DNA of 47,101 nt from DATLYH01 sp035575035 (GTDB taxonomy: Bacteria; Planctomycetota; Planctomycetia; Gemmatales; Gemmataceae): the NCBI GenBank assembly GCA_035575035.1, contig DATLYH010000362.1, positions 1 through 47,101 on the forward strand, written 5' to 3'. A model generated the notes under the pieces. It had not been told where the DNA came from. It saw nothing but the letters and a program-made list of their open reading frames with translations, and did no database searches. Position 1 is the stretch's first letter. Each line of letters begins with the position of its first letter. Positions 30,553 to 38,488 of this stretch are shown one piece after another. The translations under genes were made by a program, and so were the position numbers.

Positions 30553-30850
30553 AGAGCACCCGGCGCTGCTGGTTAACGGCTTTCCGGAAGTAGGGGTTGC
30601 GAATGGCCCCGGGCATGACCAGGTCTACCTTGCGCCCGAACAGCCGCTCGAACGCCTCTTTCAGGTCGAAATACCCGTGAAAGATCCGGCCGGCTGCTTC
30701 CGGCAGGAACTCGACCAGGAAATCCAGATCGCTCCGCTCAGGGTTCCAGCTGCCGTCCACCGCTGAGCCGAACACCTCCAGCGTCTTGACGTGATAACGC
30801 CGGCAGAGTTCGTCGAGTTCACGCCGATGTTGTCCGATCAGCTCGATCAG
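30542..30850 (-). CDS. MntA-like nucleotidyltransferase antitoxin, probable CTG start
   Basis: About 102 residues. The minimal nucleotidyltransferase fold has the active-site motif FGSAVDGSWNPERSDLDFLV (GSx...DxD). A C-terminal segment FGRKVDLVMPGAIRNPYF is typical of the family. MntA antitoxins modify HepT at a tyrosine to silence it. A GTG at 30775 would remove the N-terminal helix and first strand. Homologous-looking sequence (IELIGQHRRELDELCRRYHV) continues upstream to a TAG at 30862-30860. The only well-placed codon after the AGGAGG site at 30855-30860 is CTG 30850, so I propose this rare start. It overlaps hepT by 11 nt. Confidence 0.7.
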   Translation of the reverse strand: MIELIGQHRRELDELCRRYHVKTLEVFGSAVDGSWNPERSDLDFLVEFLPEAAGRIFHGYFDLKEAFERLFGRKVDLVMPGAIRNPYFRKAVNQQRRVLYAA

Positions 30851-30923
30851 GGCCGCCTCCTACATCAATTCTACCCGCCCGGAGCCCTCTGCACGAGGGC
30901 CACCGGCTTGCCTCCGTCATCCC

Positions 30924-32759
30924 TCACTCCCCGGGACCGGTCGTTCGGCCGAGGGCGACGTCGAATTCGCTCAGCAGCGGCACCAGCATCGCCGCCAGCG
31001 TGAAGCCGAAGGCACCCGTGATCACCAAAAAGGGCAATACCGGGTCGGCCGACTCCGGCGAGCCCGGCTTGCCGATCACGATGGTGGTGACGGTGTAGTA
31101 CATTGCCAGCGGGCAGACCCAGCTGGCCAGGGTCAGCGCTGCCGACGGCCGATCGCCGCTCAGCACCCACCACAGCCCGCCAATGCCCGCCGCCAGGAAG
31201 AAGATGAAGCTCAGCCACTGGTACTCGAACTGGCCGTGGATCACGATCAGCTCGATGCACAGCAGCGTGCCCACCGACAGGAAAAAGACCGTCCCCAGGG
31301 TGTTGATAACCGCCAGCCGGCTGTTCTGGTTCCGCAGGGCCACGTGAACGCCGAGCACCATCGCGAACGCTTCCAGCACCAGGGCTGCCAGCACCACGCA
31401 CACCAGAGCCTCGATGTTGCGGGCGGCCAGCAGCTCCGGGTGGTTGCGCGGCGGTGTCGCCAGCCAGCCCAGCCAAGCGTACACCCCCGCCAGCACCAAC
31501 GGCGGCAACACGTAGATCAAGGTGTTGTAACAGATGCCCCCCAACTTGCCGAAGATGAACTCTTGCGGCGTCAGGTCGGTCACCAGCAGCAGGTCGAGCG
31601 CCCCGATATCGCGTTCCGAGGTGATCGCCGTCACCGCCTGGGCGGCGATCAGCAGCAGGCTCAGGATGCCGATCGGCACCAGGCCGAAAGCCGCAGCAAA
31701 CGGTTCCCGCTCGGTCCGGGTCCAGAGCGGGCTGAGGGCGAAGTAGCAGACCAGGGCGACGACGATCAGGTAAGCGGCCTTGACCAGCAGCGGCCGCCGG
31801 CCGTAGGCCCGGGTGGCGATTTCCCGCCAGAGGATCGGGTTGGCCCAGACCGGCCGGACCGGTCCGGGAGCGGCATGGGCCTTGAGGCGGTCCTTCTCTT
31901 CCTCCTCGTCGGGCACCTCACGCTGCATGATCGGTTCGCCGCTAGGGTTCCAGGCCCGCAGCCGCACGATCCCCCAGATGTTCAGGAGAATGCTGAAGAG
32001 CACCATCATGATGCCGAAGCCGAACGCCGGTGCGAGGCCCGCCTGCGCCTGCTCAGCCGGCTCCAGCACGCTTTGCAGCGCCTGACGGGGGCCGAGCCAT
32101 TCCTGCCAGCCCGCCACGTCAAAGTTGGCCAGAAGGCTCTCGGCCCAGGGCACCCGGGAGGCCAGCGCAGGCACCACCGCCAGCCCTTCCACCAGGCAGA
32201 GGTAGAGCACCAGGAACAGCACCGTCAGGGCCAGTGCCTGGAATGTCTTGTCGCGCCACAGCGCCACCAGCCCACCGAGCGAGCCGGCCGCCAGCGCCAG
32301 GGCCGCCAGCACCAGCACCGCCTGGAAGACCTGCCAGGGTGCCACGCCGCCCAAAAGGACGATCAGGGTCAACAGCGGGATGGTGCTCGCCAGCAAGATG
32401 GCGATCGGCAACAGACTGCCGGCCATCTTGCCGAGCACGATCTCGTAGTTGCGCAGGTCGGTCACCAGGAGAAGGACGAAGGTTCGGCGGTCCTTTTCCT
32501 GGGTGATGGCGCTGACGCCGGAGAGGGCGGCGAAAAAGAGGGTCAGCGGCAGCTGCACGTACAGGAGGAGGACCTGAAAGAGCAGCACGCCGAAACGGGC
32601 CGTGTCGCCGAGGGTGGCGGTGCGGCCCCAACCCACGGTCGCCTGCCAGGCCGTCAGCCCAAGAATCCAGAGGACGCCCAGGTAGACGACCCGGGTGACG
32701 TAATGCCGCGACCGCCGCGGGACGGTCAGCCATTCCCGGTTGAAGATAGGACCCAGCAA
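30924..32759 (-). CDS. ABC-2 type transporter permease, two fused halves
   Basis: 611 residues with about 12 predicted membrane helices in two similar halves. Each half begins with a short N-terminal segment (NREWLTVPRRSRHYVTRVVY and NPILWREIATRAYGRRPLLV) and contains AITQEKDRRTFVLLLVTDLR or AITSERDIGALDLLLVTDLT, the conserved cytoplasmic loop of ABC-2 exporter permeases. It probably pairs with an ATPase encoded elsewhere, since none is adjacent. Start TTG 32759 is supported by GGAGGTGGAG just upstream; no ATG fits. The acidic linker EVPDEEEEKDRLK joins the halves. The substrate is unknown. Confidence 0.83.
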   Translation of the reverse strand: MLGPIFNREWLTVPRRSRHYVTRVVYLGVLWILGLTAWQATVGWGRTATLGDTARFGVLLFQVLLLYVQLPLTLFFAALSGVSAITQEKDRRTFVLLLVTDLRNYEIVLGKMAGSLLPIAILLASTIPLLTLIVLLGGVAPWQVFQAVLVLAALALAAGSLGGLVALWRDKTFQALALTVLFLVLYLCLVEGLAVVPALASRVPWAESLLANFDVAGWQEWLGPRQALQSVLEPAEQAQAGLAPAFGFGIMMVLFSILLNIWGIVRLRAWNPSGEPIMQREVPDEEEEKDRLKAHAAPGPVRPVWANPILWREIATRAYGRRPLLVKAAYLIVVALVCYFALSPLWTRTEREPFAAAFGLVPIGILSLLLIAAQAVTAITSERDIGALDLLLVTDLTPQEFIFGKLGGICYNTLIYVLPPLVLAGVYAWLGWLATPPRNHPELLAARNIEALVCVVLAALVLEAFAMVLGVHVALRNQNSRLAVINTLGTVFFLSVGTLLCIELIVIHGQFEYQWLSFIFFLAAGIGGLWWVLSGDRPSAALTLASWVCPLAMYYTVTTIVIGKPGSPESADPVLPFLVITGAFGFTLAAMLVPLLSEFDVALGRTTGPGE

Positions 32760-33003
32760 GACAACTCCACCTCCGCCCCTGGCCGCGAGACTGCGGCAGG
32801 GGTCCTGAACCCATCGTATGAAAAACGATCACGGCAAACGGGGGAAGCGAGCCCTGAGCTTGTTTACGCCGCCGGCCCGGCCAGGGTTCCGTCCCTGGAG
32901 GTAAGCCGCTCCCCGCCAACCGTTCTCCTGAAGGGGTACTTCCTTATTTATAGGGAATCCCTTCGCCGGCCGTAAGCCCGGACGAGGCGCCGCGAACAAT
33001 CCC
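32760..33003. other. 244-bp intergenic region before the permease gene
   Basis: Lies between two minus-strand genes. It contains an AT-rich patch on the minus strand near 32940-32960 (ATAAATAAGGAAGTA reading toward the permease) that may hold its promoter. No coding sequence is evident. Confidence 0.3.
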
Positions 33004-33702
33004 TCACGGCGGAGCCAGTTCCCCTCCCAGCACTTCACAGACCACCACCTGCCCATTCTTGGCCGCGGCCGCGTAAAGATCCCTCAGGACAAAGAGACAT
33101 TGCCGGGCGAACTCCAATTCCTCTTGGCGATCTTCGATGGCATCATCCCGGCCGGGCAGGTCGGTCACCCGTCCCCTCACTCCTCCCTCTTTCCCCCCGG
33201 GGAGGAGAGGGGGAGGGATGAGGGGATCGCAGGAGGCGAGGTAGGTCGCCAGTCGGGCCACGTCATCGGTGTCGTTGTAGCCCGCGGACTGGGGCCGGTA
33301 GAAGCCGCCGAAAACCAGATCACGGGCGCCGAAGTGGGCCTGCTGGATCGGCGCCAGACACTCGCGGGGTACGTCGGGGGCGTGGCCGGGCGCCAGCAGG
33401 GCGTTGAGGGTGTCCGGGTCGGTCTGGATCTCCGGTATGTCGGCGGCGCCGTAGAACAGGACCTCGCTGACCAGGTGGCGCCAGTAATCACGGTCAAAGG
33501 GGAGGCCGTCGATTACCCGGCACAACAGCGGTTCTTCCCGCCCGAGGTGGTAGCGCTCGATGAAGGACCGGACAGCCGGCGCCAGCTCGGTGCAGAGAGC
33601 GCGGCATGGCTCGAAGCTGCGCTGCCGCCAGGAGGCCGTCAACGCCGGCCGCAGCCACTGGTGAAAGCGGGCAGCGTCGTGGAGCAGGAAGTAGATCGGC
33701 AT
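33004..33702 (-). CDS. Hypothetical protein with an inserted repeat-derived segment
   Basis: About 232 residues, no family recognised. N-terminus MPIYFLLHDAARFHQWLRPA, with no signal peptide. A Pro/Gly-rich stretch (about residues 158-178, PLIPPPLLPGGKEGGVRGR) is the translation of a palindromic repeat at 33171-33228. The flanking sequence (DDVARLATYLASCD before, DDAIEDRQEELEFARQCLF after) looks like ordinary helical protein. The start is chosen at ATG 33702, preceded by AAGGGGA; two codons upstream (TTG 33726, ATG 33723) are also in frame. It is divergent from the SDR epimerase gene. Confidence 0.6.
   Translation of the reverse strand: MPIYFLLHDAARFHQWLRPALTASWRQRSFEPCRALCTELAPAVRSFIERYHLGREEPLLCRVIDGLPFDRDYWRHLVSEVLFYGAADIPEIQTDPDTLNALLAPGHAPDVPRECLAPIQQAHFGARDLVFGGFYRPQSAGYNDTDDVARLATYLASCDPLIPPPLLPGGKEGGVRGRVTDLPGRDDAIEDRQEELEFARQCLFVLRDLYAAAAKNGQVVVCEVLGGELAPP
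33171..33228. repeat. Family D palindrome inserted in a hypothetical gene
   Basis: GTCCCCTCACTCCTCCCTCT on the left and AGAGGGGGAGGGATGAGGGG on the right form inverted arms around a CCCCCCGGGG centre. It is related to the element at 17341-17400. Here too its length keeps the host frame open. Confidence 0.8.
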
Positions 33703-33894
33703 CGCAGCGTCCCCTTCGTCCATCAATCCATCCTAGGGGGAGCGGCCCTGGAGGCGAGCCGGCAACAGCACCCGGAGCGCCGGGCGCCACGCTCATTCGA
33801 CCCCGGTCGCTGCCATCTTCCGCTCGTCGGCGCCGCGGCGTCAAGTAAATGCTATTCTTGAAACGTCCATCCGTTTGGCTGGCGGGTTCTTTCC

Positions 33895-34839
33895 ATGAGT
33901 AAACTCTGTCTGGTGACCGGCGGGGCGGGTTTCATCGGCTCGCATCTGGTGGAGGCCCTGGCAGCCCAGGGACGGCCGGTGCGCGTCTTCGACAACTTCA
34001 GCACCGGCCTGCGGAGCAACCTGGCGGCTGTCCGTCCCGCCCCGGAAATCATGGAAGGCGACCTGACCGATCCGGCCGCGGTCGAGCGGGCCGTGGCCGG
34101 GGCCGAGGTGGTCTTTCACCTTGGGGCGCTGGCGTCGGTGCAGCGCAGCCTCGAAGCGCCGGCCGAGTCCCACGCCGTTTGTGCCACCGGCACCCTGCAC
34201 GTGCTGGAGGCGGCCCGCCGCCGTGGAGTCCGCCGAGTGGTCTACGCGGCCAGCGCCAGCGCTTACGGCATCCCGGCCGGTCCCGTCCAGTCCGAGACCG
34301 ACCCGCTCCGCGCCCTGTCCCCGTATGCTGCCGCCAAGTTGGCCGGTGAGTTCTACGCCGAGGCCTTCGCCGTCAGTTTCGGCCTGGAGACCGTCCGGCT
34401 TCGCTTCTTCAACATCTTCGGCCCGCGGCAGCGGCCGGACAGCCCCTACTCCGGCGTCATCTCGATCTTCGCCGCGGCCATGACGGCCGGCCGAGCGCCC
34501 ACGATCCACGGCGACGGGCAGCAATCACGTGATTTCACCTATGTCGCCGACGTGGTGCAGGCCCTGCTCAAGGCGGCCGATGCGCCCGGCGCGGCAGGAC
34601 AGGTCTACAACGTCGGCACCGGCCACGGCGTCAACTTGCTCGAGTTGGTGGCGACCTTGAACCGCCTCCTCGGCACCAATCTCGTTCCGCAGCACGGCCC
34701 GCCCCGACCCGGCGACGTGCGCCATTCCCGCGCCGACATCAGCCGTGCCCGCCGCGAGCTGGGCTACGAGCCGGCCGTGTCCTTCGAGGAAGGGCTGCGC
34801 CGGACGCTCCAATGGCTCCGTGAACAACCCGCCCGCTGA
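33895..34839 (+). CDS. NAD-dependent nucleotide-sugar epimerase (extended SDR)
   Basis: 314 residues. NAD motif TGGAGFIGSH, DNFSTG loop, catalytic region VVYAASASAYG and SPYAAAK (YxxxK), and the substrate loop LRFFNIFGPRQRPDSPYSGV shared with UDP-GlcNAc 4-epimerases and related UDP-sugar enzymes. It acts in the cytosol to supply nucleotide sugars for surface glycans. It is closer to the GalE/WbpP group than the SDR at 19947-20924. The downstream gene is a membrane protein of unknown function. ATG 33895 has only a weak ribosome site. Confidence 0.88.
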   Translation: MSKLCLVTGGAGFIGSHLVEALAAQGRPVRVFDNFSTGLRSNLAAVRPAPEIMEGDLTDPAAVERAVAGAEVVFHLGALASVQRSLEAPAESHAVCATGTLHVLEAARRRGVRRVVYAASASAYGIPAGPVQSETDPLRALSPYAAAKLAGEFYAEAFAVSFGLETVRLRFFNIFGPRQRPDSPYSGVISIFAAAMTAGRAPTIHGDGQQSRDFTYVADVVQALLKAADAPGAAGQVYNVGTGHGVNLLELVATLNRLLGTNLVPQHGPPRPGDVRHSRADISRARRELGYEPAVSFEEGLRRTLQWLREQPAR

Positions 34840-35006
34840 CGACGCCGGGCCGGACTCCTTTTGCGGCCGCTGCGCCGGTCGGTCTGGTCTGGGCCGGTCA
34901 ATCCCGTTATGCTGGCAGTAGAATAGGGATGAAGGTGCCTTTGGCCTTGCCGCCCTCGCGCAGCCGAGGGCGCAGCCCACCCCCCCAAACCCGGGCAGAG
35001 CTTGCC

Positions 35007-35801
35007 ATGAGCGAGCGCGCGGTGACCAGCGACAACCGGGAAACCCTGGCCGACGTTCCCGCGCCTCGGGACGACGAGGAACCCTCGCCCCTGGTGGGGC
35101 CACCCATCCCCGAGACGGGCGAGGCTGCGTCCCGCCCGGACGACCCCCCGGCCGCCGCGAAGCCGCCTACCGATGGCCTTTCCCTGGAAGAGCGCGTCCG
35201 CCGGCTGGAGGACGCCGTTGCCCACTGGGAAGACACACAGGACCTCGAAGAGCGCCTTGTCCGCCGCGTCCTGGAACACGTCCGCCCAGCCTCCCCCAAG
35301 CTCGGCAGCGTGCGCCAAACGACCGCCCTTATGCTCGACGTCGGCCGGCAACTTCTCCCGGTTGCGGTCGAGGCCCTGCAAGCCCGGACGGCCGAGGCAG
35401 AGACGCAGGCTGCTCCGGCGGCGGTGCAGGCCGTCCCCGCGGAGGCGCGGGCCGCCCCGACGGAGGCCCCGCCCGCCCCGACAGCGGAACGCCGGCCCTG
35501 GCTGATCGTCGATCTCTACACTGATCTGCGGACGCTCGGGCGGATGCTCCGCGACCCGCTGTACCGCACTGTCTGGCTAAGCCGGGGGTTCCTGCCGCTG
35601 GGCCTGACGGCCGCCATCCTCACTTCCGGGATCTGGCTCTACCTGGTGCCCGGTTTTGCCCTCTTACCCGGCGTGGTGGCCGGACCGGTGATCAAGGTTG
35701 TGGACCTGTTCCTGGCCTTTGTCCTGTGCAAGGTCCTCCAGCGCGAGATCCGCCGCTACCGCGAGGCCGCCCCCGACCCGGCCCCGCTGCGGCGCCCCTG
35801 A
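35007..35801 (+). CDS. Hypothetical membrane protein with acidic, Pro/Ala-rich N-terminus
   Basis: About 264 residues. Residues 1-65 are low-complexity. A predicted helix with heptad-like spacing (LEERVRRLEDAVAHWED, about 65-100) follows, then an Ala/Glu repeat region (TEAPPAPTAE). A C-terminal membrane domain of two helices (about 190-240, LGLTAAILTSGIWLYLVPG and VIKVVDLFLAFVLCKVL) ends the protein. No family recognised. The start is uncertain: ATG 35007 gives MSERAVTSDN, and ATG 34929 is also in frame. Its stop is 31 nt before pdxJ, suggesting co-transcription. Confidence 0.55.
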   Translation: MSERAVTSDNRETLADVPAPRDDEEPSPLVGPPIPETGEAASRPDDPPAAAKPPTDGLSLEERVRRLEDAVAHWEDTQDLEERLVRRVLEHVRPASPKLGSVRQTTALMLDVGRQLLPVAVEALQARTAEAETQAAPAAVQAVPAEARAAPTEAPPAPTAERRPWLIVDLYTDLRTLGRMLRDPLYRTVWLSRGFLPLGLTAAILTSGIWLYLVPGFALLPGVVAGPVIKVVDLFLAFVLCKVLQREIRRYREAAPDPAPLRRP

Positions 35802-35832
35802 CATTCGGTCGGGAACATTCCGGGCACGACTC

Positions 35833-36582
35833 ATGATTCGACTCGGTGTCAATATCGATCACGTCGCCACGGTCCGACAGGCGCGGCGGGCGGAGGAGCC
35901 CGATCCAGTGGCGGCGGCCGTGCTGGCGCTGTTGGGCGGCGCCGACGGCATCACCGTCCATCTGCGCGAGGACCGTCGGCATATTCAGGAGCGCGACGTC
36001 CGCCTGTTGCGGCAGCTGGCCCTGCCCCGGCTCAACCTGGAAATGGCTGCCGTGGACGAAATCGTCGAACTGGCCTGTGCTGTCCGGCCGGACGAGGCCA
36101 CCCTGGTGCCGGAACGCCGCGAGGAGCTAACGACCGAAGGGGGGCTGGACGTGGTCGCCAACCGTCAAGCGGTCAGCCAGGCCGTGGACCGGCTCAAGGC
36201 GGCCGGCATCGAGGTGGCCATCTTCGTCGATCCCGACGTGCGGCAGATCGAGGCCGCCAAGCTGGTCGGCGCCTCGGCGGTGGAGATCCAGACGGCCCGC
36301 TACGCCGAGGCCCGCACCCCCCGGCAGCAGCAACAGGAGCTGGCCGCGCTGGAGCAGGCCGCCGCCTTTGCCCGCGACCACGGCCTGCACCTGCACCTGG
36401 GGCACGGCCTGAACTACACCAACGTCCAGGCCGTGGCCCGCATTCCCGGGGTCGAGGAGTTGAACATCGGCCACAGCATCGTGGCCCGGGCCGTGCTGGT
36501 CGGCATGGAGCGGGCGGTGCGCGAGATGAAACAGGCGATCCAGCAGGCGGCCGCGTCCAGCCCCCATCCCGCCGGCAACTGA
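35833..36582 (+). CDS. pdxJ: Pyridoxine 5'-phosphate synthase PdxJ
   Basis: 249 residues. PdxJ condenses 1-deoxyxylulose 5-phosphate with 3-amino-2-oxopropyl phosphate to make pyridoxine 5'-phosphate. The N-terminus MIRLGVNIDHVATVRQARRA is diagnostic. Further signature segments are GADGITVHLREDRRHI, LVPERREELTTEGG, GIEVAIFVDPD, HLGHGLNY and ELNIGHSIVARAV. It has a complete TIM barrel of normal length. The frame is open further upstream, but the family N-terminus fixes ATG 35833. It lies 31 nt behind an unknown membrane gene. Confidence 0.98.
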   Translation: MIRLGVNIDHVATVRQARRAEEPDPVAAAVLALLGGADGITVHLREDRRHIQERDVRLLRQLALPRLNLEMAAVDEIVELACAVRPDEATLVPERREELTTEGGLDVVANRQAVSQAVDRLKAAGIEVAIFVDPDVRQIEAAKLVGASAVEIQTARYAEARTPRQQQQELAALEQAAAFARDHGLHLHLGHGLNYTNVQAVARIPGVEELNIGHSIVARAVLVGMERAVREMKQAIQQAAASSPHPAGN

Positions 36583-36676
36583 CCGCCCTCACGGGACGAC
36601 GGAGAGGAGGGGCGCGTAGCACCGAAGCCCCATCCTCACCGGTTCCTGCATTCCTGTCGTGAATTCTGTTTTTCTG

Positions 36677-36704
36677 TTGACAGGGGCCTTACCGAAGGAA
36701 TACT
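36677..36704 (+). promoter_or_regulatory. Possible sigma-70-type promoter for the lipoprotein / DUF1559 genes
   Basis: TTGACA at 36677-36682, then 16 nt, then AATACT at 36699-36704. The -35 is perfect and the -10 weak. It lies about 130 nt upstream of the lipoprotein start, in the 252-bp gap after pdxJ, which otherwise shows nothing. Confidence 0.4.
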
Positions 36705-36834
36705 CTCACAGAAGCCAACCTGGATCTTGCAAGGCACGTTAAAGCGCTGCCCAGCCTGGAGCTTATCCTGACCGCCCCGGTGCGGGAGAGACTCGCTCCC
36801 CAACATCGGCCCGTAGATCCGTTTGGGTTCGATC

Positions 36835-37257
36835 ATGCGCGGACTCGCATCCCTCACACTCTCCTTGGGTATTCTCGCCCTCGGTATGCTCAGCGGTTGC
36901 GGCGACCCCCGGAACCGCCAGGAGGTCACTGGCGAGGTCACCCTCAAGGGCCAACCGGTGGACGACGGCATTATTCTGTTCGCCCCGGTGGACGGTCAGG
37001 AAACCGGAGATGGAGCCCAGATTGTGAACGGGAAGTACCGCATCCCCAAGGAGAAGGGGCTTTCTCCCGGCAAGTACCGGGTATCGATTTACGCGGGGGA
37101 TGGAAGGTCCGGTGCCGGCGACGCGTCGCCAGACTCACCGTACGCAGGCTCGCGGCCTGGTAAGGAGCGGATTCCTCCCCAGTACAACGAGAAATCGAAG
37201 ATCATCAAGGAAGTCACGCCGGGCGGGCCGAATAAGTTCGATTTCGATATCCCGTAG
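36835..37257 (+). CDS. Small lipoprotein with carboxypeptidase-regulatory-like fold
   Basis: 140 residues. Lipoprotein signal ASLTLSLGILALGMLSGC with lipobox LSGC. The body starts VTGEVTLKGQPVDDGIILF and continues to SPGKYRVSIYAGD, a pattern of transthyretin/CarboxypepD_reg-like beta-sandwich proteins common beside DUF1559 genes in Planctomycetes. It ends at FDFDIP. Probably anchored in the envelope. ATG 36835 is used because it begins directly at the signal peptide; an ATG four codons earlier is in frame. The DUF1559 gene starts 77 nt downstream. Confidence 0.8.
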   Translation: MRGLASLTLSLGILALGMLSGCGDPRNRQEVTGEVTLKGQPVDDGIILFAPVDGQETGDGAQIVNGKYRIPKEKGLSPGKYRVSIYAGDGRSGAGDASPDSPYAGSRPGKERIPPQYNEKSKIIKEVTPGGPNKFDFDIP

Positions 37258-37333
37258 CGGCCGGGGGCCAGCCCGGGCCGGGATCCTTCATTTGTCGTCT
37301 TTCACCGGAAAGTTCCTCGAAAGGAGGACCGCC

Positions 37334-38347
37334 ATGCGTGGCCGTCGTCGTGGGTTCACCCTGATCGAGTTGCTGGTGGTGATCGCCATCATCGCCATCC
37401 TGATCGCCCTGCTGCTGCCCGCCGTCCAACGGGTGCGCGAGGCTGCCAACCGCAGTCAGTGCCAGAATAACCTCAAACAGCTCGGCATCGCCATGCACAA
37501 CTATGAAAACAACTACGGGAAACTACCGCCGGGCGTCGGCCCCTACGGCTGCTGTTGGGGCACCTGGGTGATGTACATCCTGCCTTACATTGAGCAGGAC
37601 AACATGTTCAAGCTCTACGTCAACCTGTCGGGGAATGATAACACCGGCCCGCGCTACAGTTCCGGGACGAACCCCCCCAACGTAACGAGGAACCGCATCA
37701 AGGTGCTCACCTGTCCTAGCGACAATCCGAGCCAGGCTTCGAACGGTATCACCTGCCACAACTATGCCGTTAACTACGGCAACACCAATTTCTATGGGAC
37801 GACGGTGAACGGTGTCCCGTTTGGCGGGGCGCCGTTCCGTTGTTATCCAGCCGGGTGGCTGACGGATACGGGAATGCAATCGTTCTATGGCTGGGCCCAA
37901 CCCGACAGTGACAAGTTTGATCGCTATCCTCAGCATGGCCCGGCCGGGCAGCCACAGGCGCCGCTCGTGCAGATCACCGACGGCACTTCTAACACCCTCA
38001 TGGCAGCCGAAGTAGTCCAAGGGCAAGGAGGTGACCTGCGCGGCTTCTCCTGGTGGGGCAGTGCCAGCGGATTCACCACCTTTAACCTGCCGAACGCCAA
38101 TGCACCGGACGTGATGACGGGGGGAACTTGCAACGTCGCAGCCACGTGGAACATTCCCTGCACGACCCTCAACACCCAGCAATTCCCCAAGATGTCGGCC
38201 GCCCGCAGCCGGCACAGCGGAGGGGGAGTTAACGTCGTCTTTTGCGACGGCCACGTCTCCTGGATCCGGGACGCCATCAGTTTGCCAGTCTGGCGAGCGC
38301 TAGGCACCAGCCAAGGAGGCGAGACGGTCGATAGCAGCCAGTTCTAA
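37334..38347 (+). CDS. DUF1559 type IV pilin-like protein
   Basis: 337 residues. Start MRGRRRGFTLIELLVVIAI, with cleavage expected between Gly and Phe, then a hydrophobic helix. The NLKQLGIAMHNYENNYGKLP segment that follows is typical of the family, and the C-terminal motif HSGGGVNVVFCDGHVSW is present. ATG 37334 follows AAGGAGG; the longer open frame upstream is not protein-like. It is paired with the lipoprotein upstream, a common planctomycete arrangement. The function is unknown. A strong hairpin follows the stop. Confidence 0.95.
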   Translation: MRGRRRGFTLIELLVVIAIIAILIALLLPAVQRVREAANRSQCQNNLKQLGIAMHNYENNYGKLPPGVGPYGCCWGTWVMYILPYIEQDNMFKLYVNLSGNDNTGPRYSSGTNPPNVTRNRIKVLTCPSDNPSQASNGITCHNYAVNYGNTNFYGTTVNGVPFGGAPFRCYPAGWLTDTGMQSFYGWAQPDSDKFDRYPQHGPAGQPQAPLVQITDGTSNTLMAAEVVQGQGGDLRGFSWWGSASGFTTFNLPNANAPDVMTGGTCNVAATWNIPCTTLNTQQFPKMSAARSRHSGGGVNVVFCDGHVSWIRDAISLPVWRALGTSQGGETVDSSQF

Positions 38348-38364
38348 ACGATGCCGGAAATTGC

Positions 38365-38404
38365 TGAAATGCCGGTGGAGGTGTTTACGCCTCTGCCGGC
38401 ATTT
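38365..38404 (+). terminator. Long terminator-like hairpin after the DUF1559 gene
   Basis: GAAATGCCGG (38365-38374) pairs perfectly with CCGGCATTTC (38395-38404), and inside it GAGGTG pairs with CGCCTC around a TTTA loop, with one two-base internal loop. It starts 18 nt after the DUF1559 stop. There is no long U-tract (TTTCC only), so termination efficiency is uncertain, but the shape is convincing. Confidence 0.7.
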
Positions 38405-38488
38405 CCATTGGCAAGACTCTGTCTTGCCCCCAAGACGATGTCGCAGCCCACGGGCGTCGCGCCTGCCTATCTCCCCAGGGAGATGATC

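Noticed and set aside
31236..32975. 579-codon plus-strand frame opposite the permease
   Set aside because: Extremely His/Gln/Arg-rich, the usual antisense of a membrane protein; no domain seen.
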